From Brachypodium distachyon (lineage: Eukaryota > Streptophyta > Magnoliopsida > Poales > Poaceae): DNA of 64,000 nucleotides. A model generated the notes under the pieces. That model was not told the origin of the DNA. It saw only the letters and a program-made list of their open reading frames with translations, and did not search any database. The stretch lies in contig NC_016132.3 in NCBI RefSeq assembly GCF_000005505.3, forward strand, positions 35,292,914 to 35,356,913, in the 5' to 3' direction. This document shows positions 23,281 to 35,295 of this stretch, in pieces. How positions within the stretch are numbered: position 1 is the stretch's first letter; each line of letters starts with the position of its first letter. The position numbers were made by a program, and so were the translations under genes.

Positions 23281-23394
23281 GAATATGCACGAAATCTTCG
23301 CTTGCTCGGAATAGATGCAAGAGAGATTGAATCATACAGAGCTCTATGGCAGTGCGTTGCCCCCAAAGACAAACAAGATCACATCCAGTTTTGA
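23281..23394 (+). other. possible terminal exon remnant
   Basis: A strong polypyrimidine tract and TTTTGGCAG precede 37 open codons (EYARNLRLLGIDAREIESYR...) ending in TGA. The peptide is not recognised. It may belong with the exon-like block at 22771. Confidence 0.35.
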
Positions 23395-23897
23395 TGTAAA
23401 CAACACTGTCGGTATATAGAAGTGTTGTTCATTAGGTCGGAAAATTGCGTAGATATATCTGGTGTTGTTCATTAGGTCGGAAAATTGTATGATTTATATA
23501 TAGAGCACTTGACTTTTCGGTTGCTGTCATTATTTGATTTTTGCTAGGACTGACCTCAAGATGTTGCAACAACATATTAAAAAAACTCGAGAATGGTCAA
23601 AACTTCTCCCCCTCAAAATAACCTATCCATGGGGCTACCTTTACCTAAAAATGCAAGGAACCTAAAAAATACTAGATATCTGAACCATTTACACAAAAGA
23701 ATGCTTATTCCACACTAATGATGAAGAAAACTGGTTGCAAAACATATGCTGAAAATAGCCCATAAAAAACAGCAATTACAAGCAATCACTGGCTGCAAAA
23801 CATAAGCTGTAGTAAATGTCACTATGGATAGTGTCGAAAACTCAGACCGTGCTAAAAAAACCATTTAAACATCTAGTTCTCTCTCAATGCGGAATGA

Positions 23898-24496
23898 TTA
23901 TGAGTCCAAGTCCTCATCGCCACTGCTATAAGTCAACGCCTTCTTATGAGATTTCGATGCTGGTTGCTCCATTTGTGGAGCTGCTCCATGTTTGTGCATG
24001 TGCCCTTCGTCCCATCTATCGATGGGCTCCCACGAATTAAAATGGTCGAATTGACCCTGTGCAGAAACATAAAAAGTATCACAATCAACATAGAAGTAAG
24101 GTAGTAGAAAATGTACAACATTTGCAAGATAAGTAACCTCTTCATTCATGCCATCATCACAATCATCTGACTGTGAACCATTCCTGATGATGTACAACTG
24201 ACACTTCTTTTTGCCTTCAGAGCCTGCATCATTTGTTCTACATGCTCTGGGCCTGACATTAAGACCATTCCGTCAGGTGGTATGCAACCAGGCTCAAGGT
24301 AGTACAAATCGGCCTCCCCTTTATAACCATGAACACGCAAATGGTTCATCATCATCGACCACTCCACAACGTCAGGTTCCCTAACAATCATGTAACCGGT
24401 ACGTCCTCCGAAGTATCCTTTCGGACTATAAGAAATTTCCCCATCCACGGTAACACTAAATTCCATTAGAAGTTCGTACATATAACATTTATTCAT
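23898..24496 (-). CDS. PB1-like domain fragment of a transposase-derived protein
   Basis: Minus-strand frame 24496-24146 (VTVDGEISYSPKGYFGGRTG, DVVEWSMMMNHLRVHGYKGE, LYYLEPGCIPPDGMVLMSG, EHVEQMMQAL) resembles the PB1-like N-terminal domain found in plant MuDR/SWIM-type proteins. A second frame (24197-23898) ends in an acidic tail with DEDLDS and TGA-type stop. The two join by a frame change or intron near 24150-24200. The neighbouring coiled-coil frame at 24701-25198 is on the same strand and upstream, so all three may be exons of one gene. Whether it is expressed cannot be judged. Confidence 0.5.
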
Positions 24497-24700
24497 TCCA
24501 TTATTTAATGTTTATCATAATATAAAAATCTCCATACATGATTTCAGATGTGCATCGCATCGGTTCGACATACTTATCGGGAGAAAATATGAGACCGGTT
24601 CTTCAGGTGGAGGGCTATGCAACTGTATTTGCTCGGTGGTAGCCTGCAATGGTTATAAACTGGTTTTGGTATCACTTCTGGTGACAAGATGACGAAAGTA

Positions 24701-25198
24701 TTAAAAATAGAAATATACCTTTGGAGTTATCTTGGCTCCCATGCGGACTTGCTCTAGCAAAGATTTTGAATCCATCTCTTGACGATCGTGCTGCAATTTT
24801 TGATCAATGTCTACACGTGCCTGCATATTCCTAGAGTCCATCTTTGCACGCTCAAGCTGTACAGTGTGGTCCATCTCATCCCGCACCTGCCGCAACTTCT
24901 GATCCATGTCCTTACGGATCTTCTTTATCTCCTTGACCATTTTATCACACTCTAGCTTCAATGCACGATCCAAGGCTGCATGTTCTTGCTTTACCTTAAT
25001 GTCCATTTGTTGACGATCCAACGTCAACTTCTTATCCGTCTCTGCATCGATTTGCTTGATCTTGAGATCCATCTTGTCCCGCTCATGCTTTATCACCCTG
25101 TCAACAGCTGCACGTTCGTTGCTGACTTTCTTGTCCATCTCCTCCCTCTCCAAGTGCATCTTCTTGTCCATCTCATCGAGCAAAGATTTTGAATCCAT
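24701..25198 (-). CDS. repetitive coiled-coil protein segment
   Basis: The 165 residues from ATG 25198 are almost entirely a charged coiled coil built of repeats of about 13-14 residues on the pattern EMDxKVxxERAAxDR / KMDLKIKQxDAETDKK. Met-Asp occurs at the same repeat phase about ten times. The run ends after MGAKITPKVYFYF, probably reading into an intron past a GTATATTT-type donor. GC-rich sequence at 25350-25540 would be the 5' end of the gene. No catalytic domain is visible; a structural or tethering role is only a guess. Confidence 0.5.
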   Translation of the reverse strand: MDSKSLLDEMDKKMHLEREEMDKKVSNERAAVDRVIKHERDKMDLKIKQIDAETDKKLTLDRQQMDIKVKQEHAALDRALKLECDKMVKEIKKIRKDMDQKLRQVRDEMDHTVQLERAKMDSRNMQARVDIDQKLQHDRQEMDSKSLLEQVRMGAKITPKVYFYF

Positions 25199-25560
25199 GG
25201 TCCCTACAACGTTAGATCACATGAAAATAATATTTGTTTCAGCATGCTTTCAATCAAAATCAGAAATCAAGTAGATGCAATAGTCCACATGTTGATCAGG
25301 TATTTGATTGAATTTGTATTGTTTGTCAAGCATGAGATTCGGACGGATTTGGCATGCCAGAAGATGGAGGGGCTTACCGGATGAGGCCGCCAGCGTCGGC
25401 CGGTGAAGCAGGGGCGGGAACGGCGGCGGGACTAGGCCGAGGGCAGACGATGGTGGTTGCATTCTATGGGAGTCGAGTTGCGATCGAACGCGCAGGACCG
25501 TGCAGCCGTGCAGGTCGTGGGGAAACAAAACTGCGGGCGTAGTTGCTTCCTAGCTAAATA
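25199..25560 (-). other. upstream region of the coiled-coil locus
   Basis: Contains a GC-rich patch (25360-25540) suited to a first exon or promoter on the minus strand. No clear TATA or start can be fixed. Confidence 0.35.
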
Positions 25561-25790
25561 GGCGGAACAAATCCCAGGATCCTCTCCGTGAGAATCTCCC
25601 CTGATCGTGATAGACTTGGAGTAGATCTATTTTTTTTCCTACGTTGTACTAGTGTATTCCCAGGATTCTCTTTTTTTCCCAGGATTTTTTTTTCCGAATT
25701 AAAAAAAGAGATGTACTCCTACGTTGTACTAGTGTATCGAGAGCTAAAAATTTGAGACAAGAATTATGAATAGATAAAAAAAAAGAGATG

Positions 25791-25893
25791 TACTCCTACG
25801 CCCATAATTTTACATGTATCTAGACACCTTTTAGGAATAGATACATCCATTCTTGGGCAAATTTGAGACAAGAATTATGGAACGGAGGAAGTA
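25791..25893. mobile_element. Stowaway (Tc1/mariner-type) MITE
   Basis: 103 bp bounded by TA. The left end TACTCCTACGCCCATAATT and right end AATTATGGAACGGAGGAAGTA are inverted matches, and the interior ATCTAGACACC/ATACATCC forms a near-palindrome. The end sequence is the CTCCCTCCGT class common in grasses. Confidence 0.75.
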
Positions 25894-26031
25894 CGTGTAT
25901 TTTTGAGTTCCGATGAAAATTTAGAAAATTATTGGTTCACTCAAATACATAACACCACTGCTATCGGTCATAGCATTGAATTGCACATGTTGCGATCCTG
26001 GAGCCGCGACAGGACTCAACGAATTCATTTA

Positions 26032-26845
26032 ATGACCAATAGTGTTAGTCATGGTTCCGGATGACCAATAGTGCTAGTCATGGTTCCGGATGTCCAATAG
26101 TGCTACTCATGGATCTGGATGACCAATAGTGCTTGTGATGATTCCGGATCATCAATAGTGCTAGTTGTGGTTTCGAATGTCCAATAGTGCTAGTCATGGT
26201 TCCGGATGTCCGATAGTGCTAGTCATGGTTCGGGATGTCCAATAGTGCTAGTCATGGTTCCGGATGTCCAATAGTGCTAGTCATGGTTTCGGATGACCAA
26301 TGGTGCTAGTGATGGTTCCGGATGATCAATAGTGCTAGTTATGGTTTCGAATGTCCAATAGTGCTAGTCGTGGTTTCGGATGTCCAATAGTGCTAGTCGT
26401 GGTTTCGGATGACCAATAGTGCTCGTGATGGTTTCGGATGACCAATAGTGCTGGTCATGGTTTCGGATGACCAATAGTGCTCGTCATGGTTTCGGATGAC
26501 CAATAGTGCTGGTGATGGTTTCGGATGACCAATAGTGGTGGTCATGGTTTCGGATGTCTAATAGTGCTAGTCATGGTTCCGGATGACCAATAGTGCTAGT
26601 CATGGTTTCGGATGAGCAATAGTGCTCGTCATGGTTTCGGATGACCAATAGTGCTGGTCATGGCTCCGGATGTCCAATAGTGCTGGTGATGGTTCCGGAT
26701 GACCAGTACTGCTAGTCATGGTTCTGGATGTCCAATAATGCTAGTCATGGTTCCGAATGATCAATAGTGCTAGTCATGGTTTCGGATGTCTAATAGTGTT
26801 AGTTCTGTTTTTGCATGACCAATTGTGCATGTCTGGTTCGGGATG
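26032..26845. repeat. minisatellite, about 28 copies of a 29-bp unit
   Basis: Unit GATGACCAATAGTGCTAGTC + ATGGTTCCG, repeated head to tail for about 814 bp. Main variants are GTCC for GACC, TTTCG for TTCCG and CGTC/GGTG for AGTC. Period stays at 29, not a multiple of three, and no long frame is open, so it is not coding. Variants alternate in small blocks, suggesting local unequal exchange. Confidence 0.93.
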
Positions 26846-26857
26846 GCTTGTATTCCC

Positions 26858-26945
26858 TCTTACTCTAAATTTTTGACTCAAATTTGTCTAAATAAATGTA
26901 TCTATTTTTAAAGAGCGTCTAGATACGTATGGTACGCAACACATA
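26858..26945. mobile_element. partial Stowaway-like MITE next to the minisatellite
   Basis: TATTCCCTCTTACTCTAAAT and the internal TTTGACTCAAATTTGTC are shared with the Stowaway copy at 41023. The opposite end is missing or diverged. Confidence 0.45.
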
Positions 26946-27179
26946 GATTTGAATTAAAAAAAACACAGACAAATAAATGACCCAACTGGCCTGCTCTTAA
27001 AGCCCAGCACGAAAGGACAAAACAGAGAGGTGGGGATATAGTGGGCTCGTTGCCTCCAGAAATAACTGTCATTTTTTTAAGGAAATAAATCACGGTAATT
27101 GAAATCTCCTGAATCACGGCAAGTGAAATCACCTGAAAAAACGCATCTCTACGGGATTGCATGATCCTTTCCATTTATT

Positions 27180-27401
27180 TCGGGATTACAAGTTCGCTTC
27201 TAACCTACACAAAAACTGGCTGGCGAACCCAAGAAAACCCCGGGTGACCTCATCAGGAGCCTGACTGCCGCACTCGCGCCGCCCACCTCGAGTGAACACA
27301 CTGATCGGATCCGGGCTCCGGCGTCTTCCTCTCATCGCACCTCTCGTCTCATTCTAGCGTCACCACTTCAGGACCGACATCATCTCACGCCGCACTGAAA
27401 G
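27180..27401 (+). other. GC-rich leader exon of the Ulp1-like gene (candidate)
   Basis: GC-rich non-coding sequence ending CACTGAAAG followed by GTACTG, a good splice donor. It lies about 600 bp upstream of the first coding exon at 27994 and would be the 5' untranslated exon. Confidence 0.4.
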
Positions 27402-27650
27402 GTACTGTTTCAAAACCAAATCTTCAAAGCTTCAAAAAAATCTCACTGGATCAAAATGTTGTTTCGGCTTGCAATTTAAAAAATCTTCAAAGCCTTCATG
27501 CCAATAATTTGCTTATGCTGAAGCATATGTGTGTGGAATGCTTTCAGAAAATAATGCAGTTAGCACTTAGCAGCATACCTCAAAAACAGATATACGTGCA
27601 ATATGAGGCCCATTTGTTTCCACTAAGACTTTCTTTTCCTGCAAATTCAT

Positions 27651-27735
27651 AAACATTATCTGTAAATCTACACAGCTCCATAATCAATCGAGGAAACCAT
27701 TATCTGTAAATCTACACAGCTCCATAATCATTGGA
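27651..27735. repeat. short tandem duplication (2 x about 43 bp)
   Basis: CATTATCTGTAAATCTACAC and the following AGCTCCATAATCA occur twice head to tail, 43 bases apart, inside the presumed leader intron. Confidence 0.85.
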
Positions 27736-27993
27736 CAAAAACTAACAAAAGGAAGCAGAGAAAACTTGCAGCTTACTCACTGAGTTCCACACAGGTCTGT
27801 GAGTACTGCAGAATGTGTTTGTAGTTCGGAAACATCAGCAAGAAAAAGTAAAAACAACAAAAGACTGTTGTTTGTCAAGTTTTCTCTGCTTCAAAACCAA
27901 ATTTTTGCCCCATAATTGTTTGTCCTGGCAGTCACAGTTCCTCCCTGCAAACAAATACAGTTTAGGGGTATAGCTTTACAGGAAACAAATAAG

Positions 27994-30900
27994 ATGGATA
28001 CTTCTACTCAAATTGTTGCGGACACAGGATTACCACCTGATGAAGAAACAGAAGAGGTATTATTTGAATCCTCTCGGTGCATTTTTACACACAAATTTTT
28101 TTTAGCCTTACAAATAATTCATGTGTGTTGCAGGAACTTTCTGTAAAATTTGCAAAAATGAAGTTGGTATGCTCGCCAACTAGATTTGCAAATACCTGTC
28201 AAGGTTTGTCACCTGCCCACAAGGCGGCCATCAGAAAAAAAAACCCGACTTGGAGGGCTCATGCAAATGAAGCCAACGTCTTTACGACGAATAATGCTAG
28301 TGAGACTTGCCAAGCGCTGCATCTACCCGACGAAAACCTTTCAGTTGTGTGGACAGGAAATTCCTATGACCGAATAATGGACATTCCGATTCAAGGGGAG
28401 GATATCTATAAACATATAGAAGGACAAGGATCAGCAAACATGGACTTGTTTCATGCTTACCAGACTGACAATAGACTAATGCTGACAACCCTTGAGACCC
28501 TGATCAAAACCTCCACAACTCCTGATGATCACTTCATCAGGCATTTCGTTCCGTATGCCATTGGTATTATTTTAGCACCGACATCAAACGACTATGTGGA
28601 CCGCAAATATTTGGCCCTGGTTAAGGATGTGGCACACATTCCCAAATTTAACTGGGGATGTTTCACATTGGCTCACTTGTTCGATTCCATCCGGAATTTT
28701 CAATACCTAGACCGAACAAGCCTTCAAGGAAATTTACCTTTGCTACAAGTAAGTATTGTTACAGTAAAACACAATCAGTACATAAACTCCACAAATATCC
28801 CTGAGTAAGTTCAGTATATTAACTACCACTTTTATGTAGTTCTGGTACTGGGAGCATGTCCATGCTGGGCCGGTCTCCTATGATCCTATATCCCCTCCGT
28901 TGATGGCAAGATGGGATGAAGGCAACGCAGCACTAAGAGTGGCGGCCTATGTTAGTGGAGAACCAGATCGAGGAGAGGTACTTTTATATGCACAACTATT
29001 TCATTTTAGCTTATTTAATTCTTATGATTGATTCATTCTACCTTTTGCAAGGTTACGATGAACATTTGTGATGACAATGGACGGATGAACATTCCCAATG
29101 CTCAACCTACCATGCCAGCAAATGAAAAGATACACGCGGATGGAGATTTCAGCTTCGAAGCACAACAAGGATATCTTGGTATTAGCAACCAACAAGTATG
29201 ACCAACTAAATCACACTCTGTTCAGTACCATAAAATCTCGCACTCAACTTACACATTTAGTTTAGTACATTATATGTCGATATTTATGTGACAGATGGAC
29301 GCGATAATGCAAACTATCTCCAGGCAAAGACTAGAAATTAAGAGAAAAATAGGCAGACAACTACTGGACATGGAGTACAAAATTGATTCCAGAATTCTCG
29401 CCTTGACTGAGGAGGTCGGAGAAATTAGGACACAAAATGCTACCAAAACAAGGTTGTCTAAGGTGGAGGATGAACTCATCGAGGTCAAAAGAGAATTCTA
29501 GGTATCTGATACTACTAACATCGGTTTAAAATGCATCTTCCCATGTAACATCCTGGATATATATTCATTACATGTATTTCATGGTCCAGAGATTTAGGAA
29601 AATGGTTCATGGCAACACGCAACCAACGTCTATGGCTGCATTTGTCCAGGTGAGAATTGTAGGCATATATTCCTTGCTAATATGAACAAATTTATGATCA
29701 ATCATTCTTATAGGAACAAGACAACATTATTAATGGCAAGGTTGCACCAACTCCTCGTTTTGAACCATCTAGGACTGCTGCTACAACACCCCGTGATGAT
29801 CACATGGAAATCAACAAGCACCTGGAGAAAGATGTCACCAACAAACTCACCCCACCATGCATGCCTGTATTCGACAATGACTACATGTTGACACAAGAAG
29901 ACATAGAGGTCGCGGCTTTCATCCGCCAAAGTTGCCCCCTGGATAAAGTAGTTGACGTTGGAGAGACTGTCCTTCAAGTTCATCTACTAAGGCCTAATGT
30001 CACCCGCGGATTCATTTTCGATGAGGTAATCCCGTAACATTGCAAATTCCTATGACTATACCAACTAGTGGCATATTACATGATTGCAACTTTTGCAGGT
30101 TATTCATGCATACGCATACATTAGCAATGTAGAGACGGATACTACATCAGTCGTATACCCAAAAGAAACGAGGAAGTTGTTAGGGCAAAGTGGGGGTATT
30201 ACTCGCGAATGAGATACCAATTGGCTTGATCGCATAGTAAAGAAACTTGTATGACACCGAAAGGTATGCGTGTTCCGTTTTCCTATTTCATAATCTGAAA
30301 CTACATGCAGCATTTCATCTCGTCGATCCTACAAAACTATATTTTTATTGTGCATATCCGAATTCGTACCTAACCTTAGACAACATAAATTTCACCACAG
30401 GTACAAATCCCATTGAATGTACATGATTCCCACTGGCTTCTACTGGTATTGAATTTCGATAGGGAAGAGATTCAGGTCCTCAACTCTATACCACACCTTC
30501 GTGACGAGGCCAAGGAAACTAGCCTAATGGAGTCTATTGAGACGTGCATCGAAGATGCAGTCAAGTGCGGCTTAGTACAAGCACCAGTGCCCATCAACAT
30601 TTCTCAATGGAATAAAGCATGATATACCAACATACCACAACAGACAGACGGGTACATGTAGCATTACAAATTATTTCTGAACTACTAAAGATTACTGAGC
30701 TTAAACTTCACATTGCAGCCATTCTTGTGGTGCATACACACTAAAATACATGTTGTCATGGGACGGGGAAAAGATGGCCGAAGATTTCACACAGGTGAGC
30801 AAAACACTAATTTTGTTTCCACTCTTCTAGTTACTAATTTTGCTACGCTTACATATGTGCTGCTATCATATTTAGTCACAGATACATATTTTCAGCTGGA

Positions 30901-31409
30901 AATATGTTCAAGTCTGCTGCGTTCAGATCGTAACCGGCTTCGGCTAGAATCCTATAAGAATCCAATAACGATTAGTGCTACACAACCGGCAATTCGGTTC
31001 ATCAATATTTAATCTTTCACGTTTGCACAATACAACTAACGCACCACTTTCTGCTCTACAGAAGACGGCCTACGAAGCAAGCATTGCAAAGCTTGTTCAA
31101 CCCAATGCTGCAGACGACGATGTCCAGGAGATTAGCCCTCCAGATGCTGCCAACAACAAGGAGAACAGCCCTCCAGATGCTGCCAGCAAAAAAAATAACC
31201 CTCTGCATGATGCTAGCAAATCCAAGACATCCGGCTGCCTAAAGCGGAAACGTGGATGCCCAAGGAAGATTACGCCACCTAAACCTACTAGTCATGTCGC
31301 TGTGATAGAGCAATTTGCCACAAATGCAATCGCTGAACGTGTAGAGGGCAGAGCACGCAAGAAAACCCAACCAGGACGCCATACAAAGAGCCCATACAAG
31401 GAACTGTGA
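27994..31409 (+). pseudogene. Ulp1-like (C48 family) cysteine protease gene, multi-exon, with in-frame stops
   Basis: Exons read from splice sites and phase: 27994-28056, 28134-28748, 28840-28977, 29052-29195, 29295-29501, 29590-29649, 29714-30025, 30099-30263, 30401-30651, 30719-30794, about 30896-31012 and 31062-31409. Exon 2 resembles the DUF1985-type N-terminal region of plant Ulp1-like transposon proteins (NWGCFTLAHLFDSIRNF). The catalytic part has HDSHWLLLVLNF (His), LNSIP where Asp is usual, and QTDGHSCGAYTLKYM (oxyanion Gln and Cys) across the 30651/30719 intron. The last exon is basic with an AT-hook-like KRKRGCPRK. Stops: TAG 29499-29501, TGA 30210-30212, 30252-30254 and 30620-30622. 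Such genes often ride in MULE or CACTA elements; no ends were found here. Confidence 0.78.
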
Positions 31410-31852
31410 GGTTCATAAGGAGTGACAATTTGAAACGATATGTTCTTCACTTTATGAGTGTACTTAATTATAAGATAAGTTATGGGTGACAGTAGTACAT
31501 GCATGCTTCCTTAATTGTTCCTTGTATGAGTCCTCGGTTTATGAGTGTACTTAATTGTTATAGATGGAGTGCATGAAGTATCATACCTTGTAGCTGCTCG
31601 TTTAGTTACTCATTCTTTCGTGTATTTCCATGGAATATATATGAACTCTGATACGATCAAGACAAAGTGATCCTGGATTGTTTAGACAAGGTTATGCCAA
31701 ATATTGTACTAAACAATTGCAGAATACTTACTCAACATTTGGCGCAAAGAGGAGAACATCCCAGTCATGAAAGAGAGAAAACAAATGTTACGTGGCTTTG
31801 AGTTGAAAAAATGCCTGACCTATGTAGCTTTGGGCAGGTATTCTGCTATGTT
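31410..31852. other. 3' flank of Ulp1-like gene, nothing recognised
   Basis: AT-rich. TTTATGAGTGTACTTAATT is repeated at about 31452 and 31538. No gene supported. Confidence 0.45.
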
Positions 31853-31981
31853 TCAGCTTGACACAATGACGATATCATTATCACCATCTGAATCGCCCTC
31901 AGATGTTACATTTTGCGTTTTAGCCTGAATCCCACCATAGTTATAATGAAACATTGAAGGCGAAATCATGTTCTGAGCCAT
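31853..31981 (-). CDS. short acidic C-terminal exon remnant
   Basis: Minus-strand frame of 42 residues (MAQNMISPSMFHYNYGGIQA, then an acidic GDSDGDNDIVIVSS tail) ending in TGA at 31853-31855. The acidic tail looks like the end of a nuclear or transposase-derived protein. No partner exon is identified, so this is weak. Confidence 0.3.
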   Translation of the reverse strand: MAQNMISPSMFHYNYGGIQAKTQNVTSEGDSDGDNDIVIVSS

Positions 31982-32154
31982 GCAAAAACAGAAAAAAGAA
32001 ATCATGTTCTAAGAAACACAATTAACTAATTAACAAATTCATCTTCGGTAACATATGCAACTATGTGCTGAAATTAAATGGTGACATGTTTGGCAGGAAC
32101 AGGTGAAGGAGTTCATCTCCTGCGTGAAGGAAAAGGCTACCTTGCCTGCGTGAA

Positions 32155-32495
32155 GGAGCCCGGGGGTGGGGGCGACGGAGAGGAGCGGGGGCGCGGTGCC
32201 GGGTCGTGCCAGAGGCCACGCCGGCGGGACGGGGGAGGCCAGGGAGAGGAGCGGGGGAGGCCGGGGAGAGGAACGGGGGCGTGGGGCCGAGACGGGGGAG
32301 ACCGGGGGTGGGGGCGGAGGCGGGCCGCGCCACTGGGACGGGGGAGCCCGGGGGTGGGGGCGACGGGGGGCACGCAGGCGGTCGCGGGTCGGGCCAGAGG
32401 CCACGCCGGCGAGACGGGGGAGGCCGGGGAGTGGGCGGAGATGCAGATCGAGAGAGCGAAGAGGGTGAGAGACTGGGACAGGGAGACGGGGTAGT
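32155..32495. repeat. GC-rich low-complexity block with internal duplications
   Basis: GGGTGGGGGCGACGG and GGCCAGAGGCCACGCCGGCG each occur twice, and GACGGGGGAG at least four times. Long Pro/Arg or Gly/Arg frames open on both strands are a product of this composition. The block ends abruptly in AT-rich DNA on both sides. Confidence 0.7.
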
Positions 32496-32499
32496 GGTT

Positions 32500-33900
32500 T
32501 CGACGGCAATCTTCTGATTAAGTTAACAAAATAAATCATTAATATTTGTACTTTCCAGTACTTTTATTTTAGTACTTTCTAGTACTCCACCGTTGGATCA
32601 AATAGGTTGGACGGTTCCTAAAATCGCCAACCATTGTAAAAGTTGTAAATTAACTTACATTCTACGTAAGAACCAATTGTTTGCTCAGAGTTTTTCAGGC
32701 TCATGTTGTTGGGATCTTTCAGGGTACCATCAAATCATCATGAAACGTCCGTTTTACTAGATCCAAAAGTCCATATTAATCTATATTGTCGTGGAGGGCA
32801 AAATTGTACCAATATTTTTCGAAAACATAAATAAATGAGCCCGCCCAGCCCATCTCCCCTGATGGAGCCATCCCTCTCGCTCCAAACCTGGAAAAGCATG
32901 CATATGGAAGCCATCGGCGAAGCACTTGTGAATTGCATGCGACAACATCTGTCGGGTTCATCTGCAGAATCTTTTTTTTTTCTGCGCTGGAACATCTGCA
33001 GAATTTGCGTAACTGGCGGATGTCTTTTGTGATGCACTCAAATAACGTTGCACAACCAAACATTAAAGAAACTTTCTACCCTTAGCAGATACAGCCGAAC
33101 AAAATAGAAGATAGTCCTGTGAACTTGCCACCGACGACAACACACTCGAACAAGCCTCCAGACAAGAGTTCGCAAGCAGGCAGGAACATAGCTAACCATT
33201 CGTCGCAGGTAAACCACAAAGGACGCCGCAGCACAACAGATCGTCACTTATCACATGCCGGAGCAGCACCGCCATGCACTCGCTGCACCTCTAAACCATC
33301 CATCAGCACCCCACGCCACGGCAACACGTGCTGGCCGACCCACGCCTGGCAGGGTTTTGGGTTTCGTTTTTTTTTTTTTTTGAACAACAAGATGGGTGAA
33401 ATTCGGTTATTTCAGAACGAGATTGGTCCGAAATTAACAAATAAAATTTTAAGTTTATGACAATTTGGACGAATTTTGGGCGAAATCTGACCAAACCTTT
33501 TGAAACTTGGAAATGACGAAGCAGGAACCAATGTAAATCTTAGCAGAATTGAATCTGGACGAGCCCACATCAACCACCTGTGGCCGTGCTCCATGCTGCT
33601 GCCGCGGTCGGCCCCTGCAGCCTTTGAGCTCGATGAGCAAATGTGGATGAGAAGCCAGAACCTAGAACGTCTTGTGCGTCTCCATTGTCATTGCATAATT
33701 TGCATTCATCTGATTATCTCTTTAACCTAATTAGACTCTATGTTGTTTTTTTCTAAGAGGAAATGCCCCGGCTCTGCATCAATTGATGCGCGCCATTTTG
33801 TTCCTCTTGTATATCCCCTGACTTAATGTCCATCAGAAAAATGAGATGGACCGGACGGCTGGAGCACTGTTGTACCCAATAATGCTGCAAGGGATCGATG
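32500..33900. other. intergenic, no gene recognised
   Basis: Mixed composition with only short frames. A T-run at 33369-33382 and small repeats are present. I see no domain or TE end. Confidence 0.45.
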
Positions 33901-33905
33901 ATTTC

Positions 33906-33927
33906 ATCCTGATACCTCCCATGCCTG
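33906..33927 (-). promoter_or_regulatory. miR2118 target-like site
   Basis: Plus strand reads ATCCTGATACCTCCCATGCC. This matches the miR2118 sense sequence with one transition in the core and a variable base near the 3' end. No hairpin partner nearby. Confidence 0.5.
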
Positions 33928-35273
33928 CGTGGAAGCGATTTGATATTGAAAAGGAAGACATGTTGTTACATGTCGGAACCCAACAATATCGGGATACCGT
34001 TCCCCAAAAAAAAAATATCGGGATGAAGAGTTAGCACAACAACGGATCATTTCCTCTTTGTCCGAAGATTTCACTATGGCAGATCCATAAGCCAAACTCA
34101 GGCTGATGGATATATCGATCAGTATTTATTACTAGCAAATTTTGTAGTCGCACGATGCACTCGCTTTGCTTCAAGATATAAGATTCCTAGCTGCGCTATT
34201 TGTATATAGCGCTTCGTAGAATATGTATTAGGAATTTAGGAGTTATTAACTGTAAATAATGAGCTTTTTCTTACTGTACGGACCGGTTAATACGAGCCAT
34301 ACACCGAATTGATCCAATGTCCCAGATTTATCAATACTAAGAATCAAAATGAGCAGTATTTGTTTGTCCAACAGATCGCTCCAGCCCCTCGTCAGGCCAT
34401 CCTGGCCCTGTCCATGCCAATCCTGTAGCTCCACATCTATCTATACCCGACCGCCTTAGCAACAGAAGTAATGATCTGATTCATTACTGTTGCTCTAGGG
34501 TACTGGTAAATTGTGTCCTAGAAAACCTCTAAACAATAGAGTCGACTTTCTAACAAGTAAGGATCCCAAGCCGACTCCGGCACTCCATCTCTGATGACAA
34601 AACGAATAATTAAACCATCTCTCGGGATTTTGATATTCCTGATGCTTCCTATTCGTACCGTGCAAGGAAAAAATGCAGCAGATGCGTGTAACCCAACTCT
34701 GAAGAAGGACCAGTGCAACTCACCTTGCCCCTTTGTTTGGTTTTCACACACGTTCACTCACTTGGCTGAAGCAACCTTTGAAGTCTTCAACAGAACCTAT
34801 AGGTGAAATATATTATTTTTTGGAGAAAGCTGCATTCAACAACATTTATAGCCAATGGGTGTGCTCAGTGTTCAGTTGTTTTAACTTGACTTATTTCCCC
34901 GACCTAAGTTCGCTATTCTTAGGAGATTTCATTGCTCTTCAGGCTTCTGCACAAGGTTTTTTTTTAGAAACCTCCAACCAAACAACCACACATCGCTATT
35001 TATTAAAACGTTCTATGAGAGAGACGGTAGGCAAACATCACAAAGTAAAAAAAAACGCGCTACATATGACAACGGCTTCCAAGTTCCAACAGGTTCTCCC
35101 AGCATAGTACATGCCAAGCATCCTTCAACATGAAGTTTGTAATTGCGCACAATCAGCTTTAATACATCGAAAATTTCTCAAGAGATCCCTGTGTATCAGA
35201 CTATCAACCCTGAGACATTTGTCGAGGCTGGAGCTGGAAGATCCGAGGGTGTCACATGCTGGAAGGGTTGGAA

Positions 35274-35295
35274 TTCCTGTTACCTACCATTTCCA
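35274..35295 (-). promoter_or_regulatory. degenerate miR2118 target-like site
   Basis: TTCCTGTTACCTACCATTTC on the plus strand; about five differences from miR2118 sense. Confidence 0.3.

Noticed and set aside
26032..26845. CRISPR-like array
   Set aside because: Units are contiguous with no unique spacers, and the sequence is plant nuclear DNA.
32039..32539. Pro/Ala/Arg-rich frames on both strands
   Set aside because: Internal duplications and extreme GC explain the open frames; no start, splice or domain evidence.
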